Assembly: GCA_032622095.1 (NCBI GenBank) | Contig: CP136069.1 | Coordinates: forward strand, 6,958,036 to 7,022,035 | Direction of reading: 5' to 3' | Origin: Siphonodentalium dalli | Taxonomy: Eukaryota; Mollusca; Scaphopoda; Gadilida; Siphonodentaliidae | DNA: 64,000 nt | Shown here: positions 10,926 through 22,800 of the stretch, in pieces | Position numbering within the stretch: the stretch's first letter is position 1 | How the letters are laid out: each line of letters opens with the position of its first letter | Notes under the pieces: generated by a model | What the model saw: the letters and a program-made list of their open reading frames with translations, nothing else | What the model was told of the DNA's origin: nothing | The model's database searches: none | Program-made: the position numbers and the translations under genes

Positions 10926-11640
10926 ATAAGTCAATTGGAAATTTAAATACTGTCTCATACAGAACATCTGAAAATTTGACAGGCACCATTTTGAAATGAC
11001 CAACACCATCCATTTGGTGCCTGTCATTTTGAGTCAGTAAATTTATTTTTATTTTGAGCCTTGCAACAGACAGATGCCCCTACAGATGCACAGACAGCAC
11101 AGCAGACAGACGCCAACCCATTGTCAAGTTGAGCTAAAAATGTGTTGTAACGAAATAAGCCAAAATCATGAAACATGTATCCATTTTATTTTGACCAGTA
11201 TTACCAACGATTGTTAAAAGACATATTATGTACTTATTCGGGTGCGTGAAACAAGTAAGTTAGTATTGAGGCACTATGCCAACTGGAAGAATACAGCATT
11301 CTAGTAACATCGCCGAAAATTTCAAACAAATCAACATTACCACTCCATAGAAAACAACTTCTGAACTACGCGCAATTGTAAATATTTACTTCTAGATTCG
11401 GGACGCACTATCTGCGATAAGCTAACGAGAAATGTTTCGCCATCGAGAGTCGCTGTATTTAATTAATATATAAGAATGACGGTGTTTGTTGTCCACTTGG
11501 ATATAATATTTGTAAATATTACTACTTTGAGCAAGATTATTCCCCATTTCTATTTGATCACCCGGGCCTAGCGGAGTGTTTCACATCACTTTAATAATTG
11601 GGGTGCTGAAATGATTCAGTTAAAGATTTAAGTTTTCAGC
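10926..11640. other. No gene seen; family D terminus
   Basis: AAGTTGAGCTAAAAA at 11126-11138 is the typical 3' terminus of the family D composite. The remainder is unremarkable A+T-rich DNA with no coding segment. Confidence 0.4.
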
Positions 11641-11654
11641 TCGGACTATGATCG

Positions 11655-11833
11655 TATCAGAATTATGGGAAAATTTTCAGGATTTAATCGGAAATATGGC
11701 TTGTTGCCATTCATCGGAAAGCTCTCAGTGAGAGCTTTCCATTGAATGGCAACAAGCCATATTTCGACTAAATCCTGAAAAATAAACTATAATTCTGCTA
11801 TGGTTAAGGAGTCAATTATTTTGAGCATTACTG
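11655..11833. mobile_element. Family A MITE, left end truncated
   Basis: The foldback core (ATATGGCTTGTTGCCATTCA and complement) and the right terminus GCATTACTG followed by TA are present. The first ~35 bp are missing or diverged. Confidence 0.75.
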
Positions 11834-12109
11834 TATACCGGTATAAGGAACTCTAGATTATTTTCCCCAAACCTCCTCCACGGGAAGGGAGCATAACAGA
11901 TAACAATTAATATTACAGGGGGTTAGATGGAACTCAAAATTCAACAAACAAAATTATATAACAATTGTTTTATTATGAAAATAAAGCATGTTAGTATAAT
12001 GTCTAGTTGAATATAAACCGTATATGCACAGGGAAAGAGTTTATTTTTTAAATAGAAATCTCTAGGAAACATTTGGATTATTTCATCGCGAATCACACTC
12101 AGCATCATG

Positions 12110-12560
12110 AATAAATCAGGCCTGAGATTAGTGTGCCTGTCATTTCAGAAGGTGAATTTAGTAACGATATCCTGCCCAGCGGTAAGCATCACCAAATTCA
12201 CCCCCTCATTCTGCATGGCCTTATCTGGTTTGGGAGACATAGACTCACTATTTCAAAGCTTTAAATCAGCAGATTTAAAATTTGATATTTGATGTAACCT
12301 AAGCGAACGAGCCTCTGATAATTTATTGCATTGCACCCGCAAGCCTGAGTTTAGTGTGCCTGTCATTTGCAGGATGAGGTCCCCAGAGGGTGAATTTAGT
12401 GACGCTATCCTGCACAGTGGGCTAGCATCACTAAATTCACCCTCTGGGTCCTCATTCTCAATGTCCTTATCTGCTATGGGAGACATAGACCCAGATTGAA
12501 GTTCCCAAATGGTGAATATTGTGATGTGCACCCATTGGGAACCTCAATTATGCAATGTGT
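12110..12560. mobile_element. Family B MITE, long form
   Basis: Hairpin arms at 12140-12215 and 12370-12455, plus the middle segment with CACCCATTGGGAACCTC. Termini of the GTGTGCCTGTCATTTGCA subtype. Confidence 0.6.
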
Positions 12561-12659
12561 CATCTGCCAATTTGGGGATATAGAGAAACTAAATTAAAAA
12601 AGAAATAGAATCTAAGTTTCTATACAAATTTGATAATAAAGAAACTTTCCAGAGAAGAT

Positions 12660-12795
12660 GAAGTCTAAGCAGAATGAGGCCCCCAGAGGGTGAATTTAGT
12701 GATGCTAGCCCACTATGCAGGATAGCGTCACTAAATTCACCCTCTGGGGACTTCATTCAGCAAATGACAGGCACACTAAACTCAGGCTTGTTTAA
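12660..12795. mobile_element. Family B hairpin
   Basis: Core arms AGAATGAGGCCCCCAGAGG to CTCTGGGGACTTCATTC and a GACAGGCACACTAAACTCAG terminus. Probably the right half of the preceding long element. Confidence 0.65.
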
Positions 12796-13098
12796 TACCC
12801 AATCTTCAGGTCTATCTGTATTTTATTCACACAAAAAGCTATATTGTAGTTTTGAAATCAAGAGTTATAAAAATTGTGTTGTTGTCATTCTGTCATTTTT
12901 AAGTAGACATAACTCATTTGAACATCCAAAGTACATGGTAAGTAAGGTAAGTAAAGTAATTTGGAAGGTCAATGCAAATTTATGGTTTATGTTCATCTAG
13001 TAGATGATCATGAGGTGAACAAAAGTTCACCATTCCAAACAAACTTGAAGAGATTCAACAAAACACAGAAAATGAACATAGTGCAAAAATGTAACTAG

Positions 13099-13212
13099 GG
13101 TAATGCCTCTCACTGAGAGCTTTCAGATGAATGGCAACAAGCCATATTTCCGACTAAATCCTGAAAAATTACCCATAATTCTGCTGTGGTTAAGGAGTTG
13201 ATTATTTACTGT
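13099..13212. mobile_element. Family A MITE, right half
   Basis: Begins at the loop (CTCACTGAGAGCTTTC) and ends GATTATTTACTG followed by TA. Confidence 0.65.
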
Positions 13213-13662
13213 AACTAGGGCATATGGGGGTCATTGTCTCAAGGCCCCGATCACATTCTTAGTCAGCTTTTAAATCTATCACAAATATAGCCAGTTTTTC
13301 GAATTCCATCATTTATGATGCAATATATGACATCAACGCGTGAACAAGCGACTAAAATGGCGACGTCACATTCCAAAAACTGGGTTATGTTATATGACAT
13401 TGGTCGAAAACCTTATGTATATCAATGATATAACCTTATGTATATAAATGATTGTATAACTAATATTGAATTATATCTTCCCTTATAAATATAAGTTGTT
13501 TTTGATTCATCTACTCAAGAATGTGATTAGTCAAACAATTAGTCTCGTTCATTAGACCCACATGAATATGACTAGCTGGCTACGAATATGATTAGCCAAA
13601 CAATTAGTCTCGTTCATTAAGCTGGCTACGAATGTGATTAGCCTGTGAACAGCTAGCTATAT

Positions 13663-13930
13663 GTGACCCGCCATATCAAATCCAGTCGTAAGTCAGGATA
13701 TTTTTTTCCCTGTGCCAATGCATTCTCTTATATATGTGAGTCGACCATAGGTCGCCTCGCATATATAAGAGAATGCATTGGCCTAACAATTTTTTACAAT
13801 TTTAATAATTTTTTCTTGTATTCTTTAACAATTTTATAATTTCACCCATACAGAACCCCAGACAAACATGAGCAGACGACACTCTTCTATATGCTTCTAT
13901 ATATGTGTGGGGCTCCCTGCAGGGTAATGG
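13663..13930. mobile_element. Family C core in a TGTGACCCGCC element, truncated
   Basis: Starts TGTGACCCGCCATATCAAAT, then a perfect family C hairpin, then ACCCCAGACAAACATGAGCA. It matches the left portion of the full element at 48188-48657 but lacks its right terminus. Confidence 0.65.
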
Positions 13931-14021
13931 ATGTACATTAGACCCAAATGAATATGAAAAGCTGGCTATGAATGTGATCCCCTTTAAAAAAAAAGCTGTG
14001 TACATTTGTGATCGATTTGTC

Positions 14022-14455
14022 AGGACGTCAACGGGATGATGCCAGGAGAAGACAGGAGCTGCTGGATAAAAGTTACCAGGACACCCGGACGACTTCCAGC
14101 TGGCCTTCTTCTCCTTGGATTTGACTACACCATCATGTCAGCAATCCCTGTGGAGTAGCTCGGACTCCGGATAACATCTACCAGGAGTCCACCATCACCA
14201 CCACCGTCACCGACGAGGCAACAACACCTGCTGGGGCACTGCTGCTACCATCAACCTCCAGGGGGCTAACCCCCCCCCCCTCGTCTGGATTCCAGCGACG
14301 GAAAGAAGAAGAATTTGTGTACACAAAAAATGATTCTTCCTTTTTTTCTTTCTTTTATATTGTATTATTAAATAAAGGCTAAAAAATGAGGGATTAGGGA
14401 ATGGACCTCTCGACCCATTCGAGAATCCCGGGCTAGCCCCCCAAACACTCTCTCG
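14022..14455. mobile_element. Inserted retroelement-like segment, possibly a solo LTR
   Basis: A G+C-richer segment starting TGTCAGGACGTCAACGGG with an AATAAA signal near 14371. The 11-bp sequence GTGATCGATTT lies on both sides, at about 14010 and 14455, like a target duplication. No coding domain is visible. A solo LTR would normally leave a 4-6 bp duplication, so SINE-like or processed origin is also open. Confidence 0.4.
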
Positions 14456-14769
14456 TGATCGATTTAAAAAGCTGGCTATGATTCAAAGTGATCCACTGGC
14501 TACGAATGTGATCTGATGGCTACGAATGTGATCTGATGGCTACTGATGTGATCTGCTGGCTACGAATGTGATCTTCTGGCTACAAATGTGATTCGCTAGC
14601 TACAAATGTGATCGATGCATTGTGACAATGACCTCACCAGCATAATTGGGGCCCTGCGAATATTCAAGATTCGATTTGATGTCGAAACTAAATCGGATCG
14701 ACTCCTGATTCAAATATTTAAAAATATCCAGTTTTTCCTATCGTTGAAACATTTACACATGGTGATGAT

Positions 14770-15235
14770 GAACAAGTCTGAGTTTACTGTGCCTGTCATT
14801 TGCAGAATGAGGTCTCCAGGGGGTGAATTTAGTGACGCTATCCCGCATAGTGGTTAGCATTACTAAATTCACACTCTAGGGACTTCATTTTGCTTAGGCC
14901 TCATCTTCTCTGAAAAGTTTTTTTATTATCAATTTCTTTAGAAACTTCTTCACATTTCTTTTTTTTAGTTTAGTTTCTCTATATCTCCAAATTGGCAGAC
15001 GACACATTGCATAATCAAGGTTCCAAATTGGTGTACATCACAATATTCACCATTTGGGAACTTCGATCTGTGTCATTGTCTCCCATAGCAGACGAGGAAA
15101 TGCGGAATGAGGTCCCCAGAGGGTGAATTTGGTGACACTAGACCGCTATGCGGGATAGCGTCACTAAATTCACCCTCTGGGGACCTCATCCTGCAAATGA
15201 CAGGCACACTAAACTCAGACTTTAGGTGCATCAGA
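14770..15235. mobile_element. Family B MITE, long form with both hairpins
   Basis: Termini AAGTCTGAGTTTACTGTGCC and the complementary GACAGGCACACTAAACTCAG. Hairpin arms at 14803-14890 and 15103-15192 flank the middle segment. Confidence 0.75.
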
Positions 15236-15288
15236 AGCTCGGTCGCTTAGGTTACATCAAATATATAATTTCATATCTGCTGATTTAA

Positions 15289-15536
15289 CCCTTTGAGTGC
15301 CAGGGGCCGATCTCATCAGCCCTAAACCTACAAAATAAGTCTGTTAAAGAATATAAGAATAAATTATTAAAATTGTAAAAGATAAAAAGAAAAAGAAAAA
15401 AAAAGAAAACTTTTTTTATAGGCCAATGCATTCTCTTATATATGCGAGGCAATCTATGGTCGACACGCATATATAAGAGAATGCATTGGCACAGGGTATA
15501 TGGGTTGATACAAAAATCGACCTGGCACTCAAAGGG
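15289..15536. mobile_element. Family C MITE with TTAA target sites, CCCTTTGAGTGCCAGG type
   Basis: TTAA at each end. TIR CCCTTTGAGTGCCAGG and complement. A single family C hairpin and GGGCCGATCTCATC subterminal sequence. Shares only the first few TIR bases with the TTTACCCAAC type. Confidence 0.75.
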
Positions 15537-15544
15537 TTAAAGCT

Positions 15545-15670
15545 TTGAAAGTCTAAAATTTGCAAAATTAGGTCTCCAGATGGTGAATTTAGTGACACTA
15601 CCCCGCACAGTGGTCTAGCATCACAAAATTTACCCTCTGGGGGCGTTATTCTGCTTAGGCCTCATCTTCT
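15545..15670. mobile_element. Family B hairpin fragment
   Basis: One hairpin, from AGGTCTCCAGATGGTGAATT to TTATTCTGCTTAGGCC. Confidence 0.5.
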
Positions 15671-16139
15671 GGAAAGACTCTATAGTTCCAAATAAACATT
15701 GTGTTTAGTTTAGTTACTTTTTCCCTTCAAGTCAGTTTCTTCCCAGAAAGTTTTATATAGATTCCAGGAAATCTTAATTTAAATTAATAATTTTTTGGAG
15801 GGGGGGGGGGGGCGTAGGCAATAAATTATATTTATTTAAACTAATGACATCATACCATAGAAAATAAATAGATGAAATTATCAAAATATATATAAAAATA
15901 TTGCACTACAAAAAGGCAAGGAATGTGTAAATTAATCAGTTTCTCTTGAAGGTGTCTTTCCTTCCTCTTTGGTCATGATTAGGAAATCAATATTAATTTT
16001 GTTTAATGCTTCGAGATTGTTTTCCTTTGCTAAAATGTGATTATGTGATAAAAATGATATAAAATTTGCCGCAATTCTATATATGAAATGTATTAACCTC
16101 GTCCACTAAATTCAATTCAAGTCTCGCTTTAGCGACTCA
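15671..16139. other. No gene seen; G homopolymer
   Basis: A+T-rich sequence with an uninterrupted G run at about 15799-15812. No coding segment recognised. Confidence 0.4.
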
Positions 16140-16570
16140 TTAGCAAGTCTGCAAATAGCGTGCCTGTCATTTGCAGAATGAGGTCCCCTGAGGGTGAATT
16201 TAGTGACAGCGGGCTAGCATCACCAAATTCACCCTCTGGAGACCTCGTTCTGCTTAAGCCTCATCTTCTGGGAAGTATCTACAGTATCAAATTAACATTG
16301 TTTTTAATTTTCCGTTCTGGGAAGTTTCTATATCCCCTAATTTGCAGCAGATAAAATCCATAATCGAGGTACCCAATGGGTGAACATCACCTACTTCAAC
16401 TGGGGAACTTCAATCTGATCCTAGGTCTACCATAGCATTTGACGGCCTAAGCAGAATGAGGTTCCCAGAGGGTGAATTTAGTGATTCTAGCCCGCTATGC
16501 GGGATAGCCTCACTAAATTCACCCTCTGAGGACCTCATTCTGCAATTGACAGACACGCTATTTGCAGTCT
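16140..16570. mobile_element. Family B long MITE abutting the arylsulfatase stop codon
   Basis: Termini GCAAATAGCGTGCCTGTCAT and the complementary ACAGACACGCTATTTGCAG at 16547-16565. The element ends ~20 bp beyond the stop codon, so it must form most of the proximal 3' UTR or lie beside a very early poly(A) site. Confidence 0.75.
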
Positions 16571-16587
16571 TGCTCATTAGATATCCT

Positions 16588-16856
16588 CTATTTCTCCCAT
16601 GGTGAATAAGCCCCACCATGAAGTGCCGGATTAAACCTCGCGTCAGGAGCTGGATATCGTGCAGGGACAGCTGTTGACTGATAGTACGTCAAGCGTTGAA
16701 GCATCGTTTTAACCCTGTCCGGATAGAACTCAGAAAGATCGACCTCCTCGTGGGGATCCAGACCAATGTCGAAAAGACACAGATTCTTCTTTGGTGCAGA
16801 AAGGTCACGTAGTTCTGGATTGTTGGATCCCGGTTCAGGTACCCAGCTTCCATTAC
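16588..16856 (-). CDS. ARSB: Arylsulfatase exon 8 (C-terminal exon with stop)
   Basis: Acceptor AAACAG; the exon opens by completing a glycine codon, then N-G-S-W-V-P-E-P-G. It carries the C-terminal subdomain signature [16 protein letters not shown] and ends [10 protein letters not shown] and TAG. This matches the usual sulfatase C-terminus with its DPxE...DLS pattern and final tryptophan. 269 bp. Confidence 0.93.
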
Positions 16857-19800
16857 CTGTTTATACCAAGGAAAACATTTATAGAAATTAATCCTTTCTA
16901 TACCAAATGGATTCTCACTCAGTTACAAAAGTATACTTTCGAGCGGTCTATTATTCTTTTGGATGGGTGTTCAGGTAATAAAAGCAGACAACAGATAGAA
17001 AAAACAGATAATATAAGAGCAGGATGATTCCCATTCATTGTTTGAAAATGTTCAGATAAAAATTTCAACAAATGACCTATGGCTCCTATGAACCCCAAAA
17101 TTATGCATACACAATTTGGTAAGAGAAATCTCAAAATATACCTACAGTAATGCCCTGTAGGGATGTTACAAAGTATACCTTTAATGTCTTAGCATAAAGT
17201 TTCCTACTTTCGGTTTCGCAACATCACTTTGTAAAACATGCTCATTTTCGTCACCATTTTCCCATTTATTCACCTCATTCTAGTTGTAAACATGCACTTT
17301 ATCCTATTATATTCATCTCATTACGTCACATTTATTATTGTATTTAAACAGTAAGTCGTAATTATTAATAGCAGTTGCATAGTTTAATATTTCAAGTTGG
17401 TAATTTATTTGTATTTTGTCCCAGATTGTTAGCACTGTCGGGTTTAGCGGTGACGTCACCAGTTGTGCAACTGCGCCCAACTGACACGCGTCATCGTGAC
17501 AACCGCTGCTAGTGGTCAACTCACCACTTCCGTATGGTCAGATTTCTGACCATATTTCTGACCATATGGTCGTTTTCCGACCACATTATGTGGTTGGATT
17601 TATGACCATATAGTCGCCTAGTATAAAAACAAGTGACCACTTCCGGTGGTCGGCTTTGTAACGGAAATCTCAAGAGAGCAAGTCAGATTTAGCACCCGCC
17701 TTGAGGGTTTGCACACAATTTGGGATTCAAAGCCCGGTATTTCCAATGTGAGCCCAATCATTTGAGTAAAACAATAGAATTAGCTTGATGTACTATTACT
17801 AGGCTTTCTGAAAGTGCCTTTATTGAAGTTTGAATACCTGTTTCCATGTATTTGCACACATTTAATGCTCAGATTCTATTCTCTTCTATTGAGTTGTAAT
17901 CTTAGAGAGCTATCAGTGCTATTGATCACATGAATATATTATAGATGATCATCATTCTTACCTGTCTGATGGGAATATTATCAGAATAAAACAATCATTT
18001 CTATAAACCAAGTCTTGACTATCTGAATCAGAACCCAAGGGCTGTAGGTTCCAAACTAAGGACCAAGAACCAAGACAAGATTCCAGAAGACATTCAAGAC
18101 AAGAGATAGACATATATATAACAGTAACGAGATACAAAAGGGGTCAAAGATTCCACTCTGCCCTATATAGTCGACCCCCACCTCCGTTACAGCCCTAAAT
18201 AATCGATTATTTAGGGCATTACTGTATGCATAAGATTTCAGAACAAATTTGTTGATATAGTGTCTAAAATATGTGTTTTGTTTCTTTTATTTTTGAATAA
18301 ATTTGAGATTGTTTCATTTGTTCTCGTTAAATTTTTAATCAACAGTCGCATAAAAAATGCAAATGCTGACCATGGGAAGAAAATCGAGAGCTGTCGTCAT
18401 TCTGAAACATTTATGGCACTACATAATTTTAAAGGCCCACTTAATTTTCGAACCCCCAGATCACATATATAAAATATATGCCATATTATATACCATGGAA
18501 TATTGTGTCTGTCATTTGAATAATGAGGTCCCCAGAGGGTGAAGTTAGTGATGCTAGCATCACTAAATTCACTCTCTGTGGACCTCATTCTGCTTAGGCC
18601 TCATCTTCTTTGAAGTATCTATAGTCTTAAATAACACTGTTTTTAGCTACTTTTTCCCTTCTGTGTTCAGTTTCTATATCCTCTAAGGGTGAACATCACC
18701 AACTTCAACTGGGGAACTTCAACATGATCCTAGGTCTCACATAACAGTTGAGGCCTAAGCAGAATGAGGATCCCAGAGGGTGAGTTTGGTGATGATAGCC
18801 CATCATAGGGATAGCGTCACTAGATTCACCCTCTGGGGACCTCATTCTGCAAATGTTAGACACAATATTTCAAGGCTTGATAACATGAGTTTCTTTTTTA
18901 GTTTAGTTTCTCTATATCCCCAAATTGACAGACAACACATTGCACAACCGAGGTTCCCAATGGGTGTACATCACAATATTCACCATTTGGGAACTTCAAT
19001 CCCATAGCAGATGAGTCCATGCAGAATGAGGTCCCCAGAGAGTGAATTTGGTGATGCTAGCCGGCTATGCGGGATAGCATAACTAAATGCACCCTCTGGG
19101 GACCTCATTCTGTAAATGTTAGATGTCAGACACACTATTTCAAGGCTTGATAACGTGACTTTCTCATGCATTAAGGTTCTATTTGCGCTGAAGAAGTCAG
19201 TATCATCACGTGTGGCTCAGTACCCAGATTAATATTTTGTGTCGTTATCGCAATTCTCGCTGTTAATGTTGCGATCTTTAATGAACTTGAATTTCTTTGC
19301 GATGTTCCGATCGCCGGAAAGAATGAGGACACTCGATATTTATTTATTGGTGTAATGAAACAGAGCGGTTGAGTACCTCGCTTTACAAAATCTCGGATCA
19401 CATGATACAAAGGGAAATAACCTGTGTGTAACATCGAACGATTTTAATTGTAAGGATACGGTGCGTCTTTAGACTTTATGTCACATCAGCTTGCATTTTC
19501 ATTTTGTTTTGGACATTGGAATTCTCCAAAAATAAAAGAAATTTAGCAGACGATATCGGGAATCTTGTTAGCTGTGAGATTTCTTAAAGCGAGACCTGTA
19601 CTGATTTGTTAACCCTTTACCCAACAAAGCGACCAAAAATGCCCAAATTAGAGTTTCAACAGCCTAAAATATCTTCCGTCTGTCTCAATAACACCATACA
19701 AATATGGATATCATTGGAACCGGTTCATTGACCACATTGTGATGGTTATAGTTATGCCCTGTGCCAGTGCATTCTCTTATATATGCGAGTCGACCATAGG

Positions 19801-22800
19801 TCACCTCGCATATATAAGAGAATGCATTGGCCTAAAAAAATCTTTTTTTAACACTTTTTACCATTTTTTCTTACATTCTTTAACAATTTTTATAATATTT
19901 TTCTACATTCTTTGACAATTTTATCATTTTTAATGCCAATGCATTCTCTTATATATGCGAGGCGACCTATGGTCGACTCGCATATATAAGAGAATGCATT
20001 GGCACAGGGCCGTTCTGATGGGTAAAGGGTTAAGCGAGGTTCTCAACCTCACATAACATTAAGCTGGGTACTCAAACGCACGTCGTGTGATAATAGTAAC
20101 TCCTTCATTTAGCGGCCCGAAACCATAATAGGATGTTGGGCTGTTAATCATTTCTGTCGGCCGATAATAAATGGTAATGCCCTCTAAAATCATGTTATTG
20201 TTACATTTTAATGCCTCCATATGATTTCAATACTAACCAGGATCCCCTGTTATTATCTTCCAGTTACCAATTCTGAGGGCAGCTCGAATGCTGGTATCAA
20301 AAGTGTTGTTGAACATCGGCGACCCTTTTTTCTTGTACAGCGGATCAATATTGTGCAACAATTCTTTTCTTGGGCTTCTTTTGCCGCCGCTAGAATAGAA
20401 AATAAGTTCATGTATTCAGGGTGCCAGAATCAAATCAAAACATCAAACCTAATTAACGACTGTGCGACTTGTGACAGTGGACAATTAAAACGCAGTTAGT
20501 GGACATTATTATAATAAAATCAAAAATCAAATTTATTATGTTCAATGTAAACATACAATTAGAATTAAGGCTTTAAAGGTACTCAATCCGATCAGATGCT
20601 CCTAAATTACTATTTCTTTGGGGGGGGAAATATTTGAATCGAGTCGAGGAACCTACCCATCAATGCTCAGAGTGATCAGATAACGATTTTTGAAGTTTGT
20701 TATTTCTCTTGTTTGTGGCCCAGAAACACGCAGTCAAAAGGATGGTCTCGGTCAAAATTGCGGATGAAGATGGATAACTCTAAAATCAAGTGGTTATTAT
20801 TACCACTTGATTTTACAGTTATCCATCTTTATCCGCAATTTGTCCGTTTGATCACGTGTTTCTAGGCCAATTATTAGTACACATCTCAAGAAATAACAAA
20901 TTACCACTTGATTTTACAGTTATCCATCTTTATCCGCAATTTGTCCGTTTGATCACGTGTTTCTAGGCCAATTATTAGTACACATCTCAAGAAATAACAA
21001 ACTTCAAAAATCAATATCTGATAACTCTGAGCTTTGATGGTTGGGTTCCTCGACTCGAATCAAATATGTTTTACCCCAAAGCCAAAGAAATAGTAATTTA
21101 GGACCCTCTGATAAGATTGAGTACCTTTAAGCACTGAACAATATCTATAATTAAACAATAAATATTTCTTAGAACGCAATCAGTTACTATTGTAGCACAT
21201 GACACTATCTTCATGACATATCGCTATATATTAATTATTATTATGTCAGCTCTTGCGATTAGCCAATCAGCGTGGATAAATAGTGACGGTATATGAACCC
21301 ATATTAGGTCATGTGCTTATCCACCATCTTGTTTTCAGAAACTCTGTCTCCACGGGAATATTTTTGGTGTATTTTGGTGCCAAGAAAGGGGATATCTGTC
21401 AGAAATCATTTTCTGTGAATTTAAAGACCATGTACCAAAACCTGCATGCGATATATTTGAGGAATTCTAAGGACTCATAAATTAACTATCAAACTAAAAA
21501 AGTTGTCCTACTTCTGGTGATTAGCCATTGACTCAATGCGTTGAAGTTCAACGCCCATGGCGCGTCACTGTGACGTTACATACGTTAATGGCCATAGACG
21601 AAACATTTAACTTACAATAAATTACAGTGACAATTAATTAAAGAGATATGCTGGATTTTGACCACTGACATGATAAATACGTTACGGGACGCTTAGTGCT
21701 CGGATATTATAAGTTACAGGGCGAGTTGTTGCCAGATACGGTGTCATATGAGGCGAAGTGAGATTAATATCCGGCGAGGTGCTAGCCGAGCCCGATATTA
21801 ATCTCGCTGAGCCTCATATGTCACCGTAGCCGGCAACAACAAGCCCTGTAACGATTTTATCATGTCACCCACATATCATGTTTTCCGTGTGAGAATTTGA
21901 ATTAATTATACGAAGTTCATTACCTGCCAGTAAGTAAATTTGTTGTCTATGGCTATTAACTTATGTAACGTCACAGTGACGCATCATGGGCGTTGAACGT
22001 CAACACATTGAGTCAATGGCTAATCACTAGAAGCAGGACAACAAACTTGAGTTTGATAGTTAATTTATGAGTGTTTAGAATTTCTCAAATATATCACATG
22101 CAGGTTTTGGTATATGGTACTATGTCTTTAAATTAACATAACTTGATTTCCGCCAGATATCCCTTTTCTTGGCGCCAAAATACACCGAAAATATACCCGA
22201 GGCGGCAGAGTTCCATGAAAAATAAAATGGCGGACATCGACCCCATATGGGACCCTGAGGGGGGATATGGATTCCATATGGGACGGGCTACAAAGATGAC
22301 GACCCGATGTCTCCTGATATGCCTCTACCAACGGAGCGTCCTCATTGGTCGATCCAACCAGGTGACATGATAAGGTGTAATGTGAGGCTCAGCGAGATCA
22401 ATATTAAGCGTCCCGTAACTTATATTATCATGTCACCTGGTTGGATCGACACTGTGACGTTACATAAGTTAATAGCCATAGACAACAAATTTACTTACTG
22501 GCAGGTAATGAACTTCGTATAAGTAATTCAAATTCTCACACGGAAAACATGATATGTGGGTGACATGATAAAATCGTTACAGGGCTCGTTGTTGCCGGCT
22601 ATGGTGACATATGAGGCTCAGCGAGATTAATATCGGGCTCGGCTAGCGCCTCGCCCGATATTAATCTCACTTCGCCTCATATGACACCGTATCCGGCAAC
22701 AACTCGCCCTGTAACTTATAATATGCAACCCTTTTATGGTGCATAGTGACACAGTAATAAAATGCTGTGGCAAAAAGTGTTGATTACTACTTCAATTACC

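Larger units (their letters stand above)
13540..14610. repeat. ~20-bp CTGGCTACGAATGTGATC repeat, interrupted
   Basis: Repeated CTGGCTACGAATGTGATC units at 13570-13650, 13955-13985 and 14470-14610. A family C hairpin element (13663-13930) and the insert at 14022-14455 split the array. Confidence 0.7.
16857..20237 (-). other. Arylsulfatase intron 7
   Basis: 3.4-kb intron containing family B and C MITEs, a GGTCATA-palindrome tract near 17.5 kb and a possible solo LTR. No other exon is seen. Confidence 0.7.
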
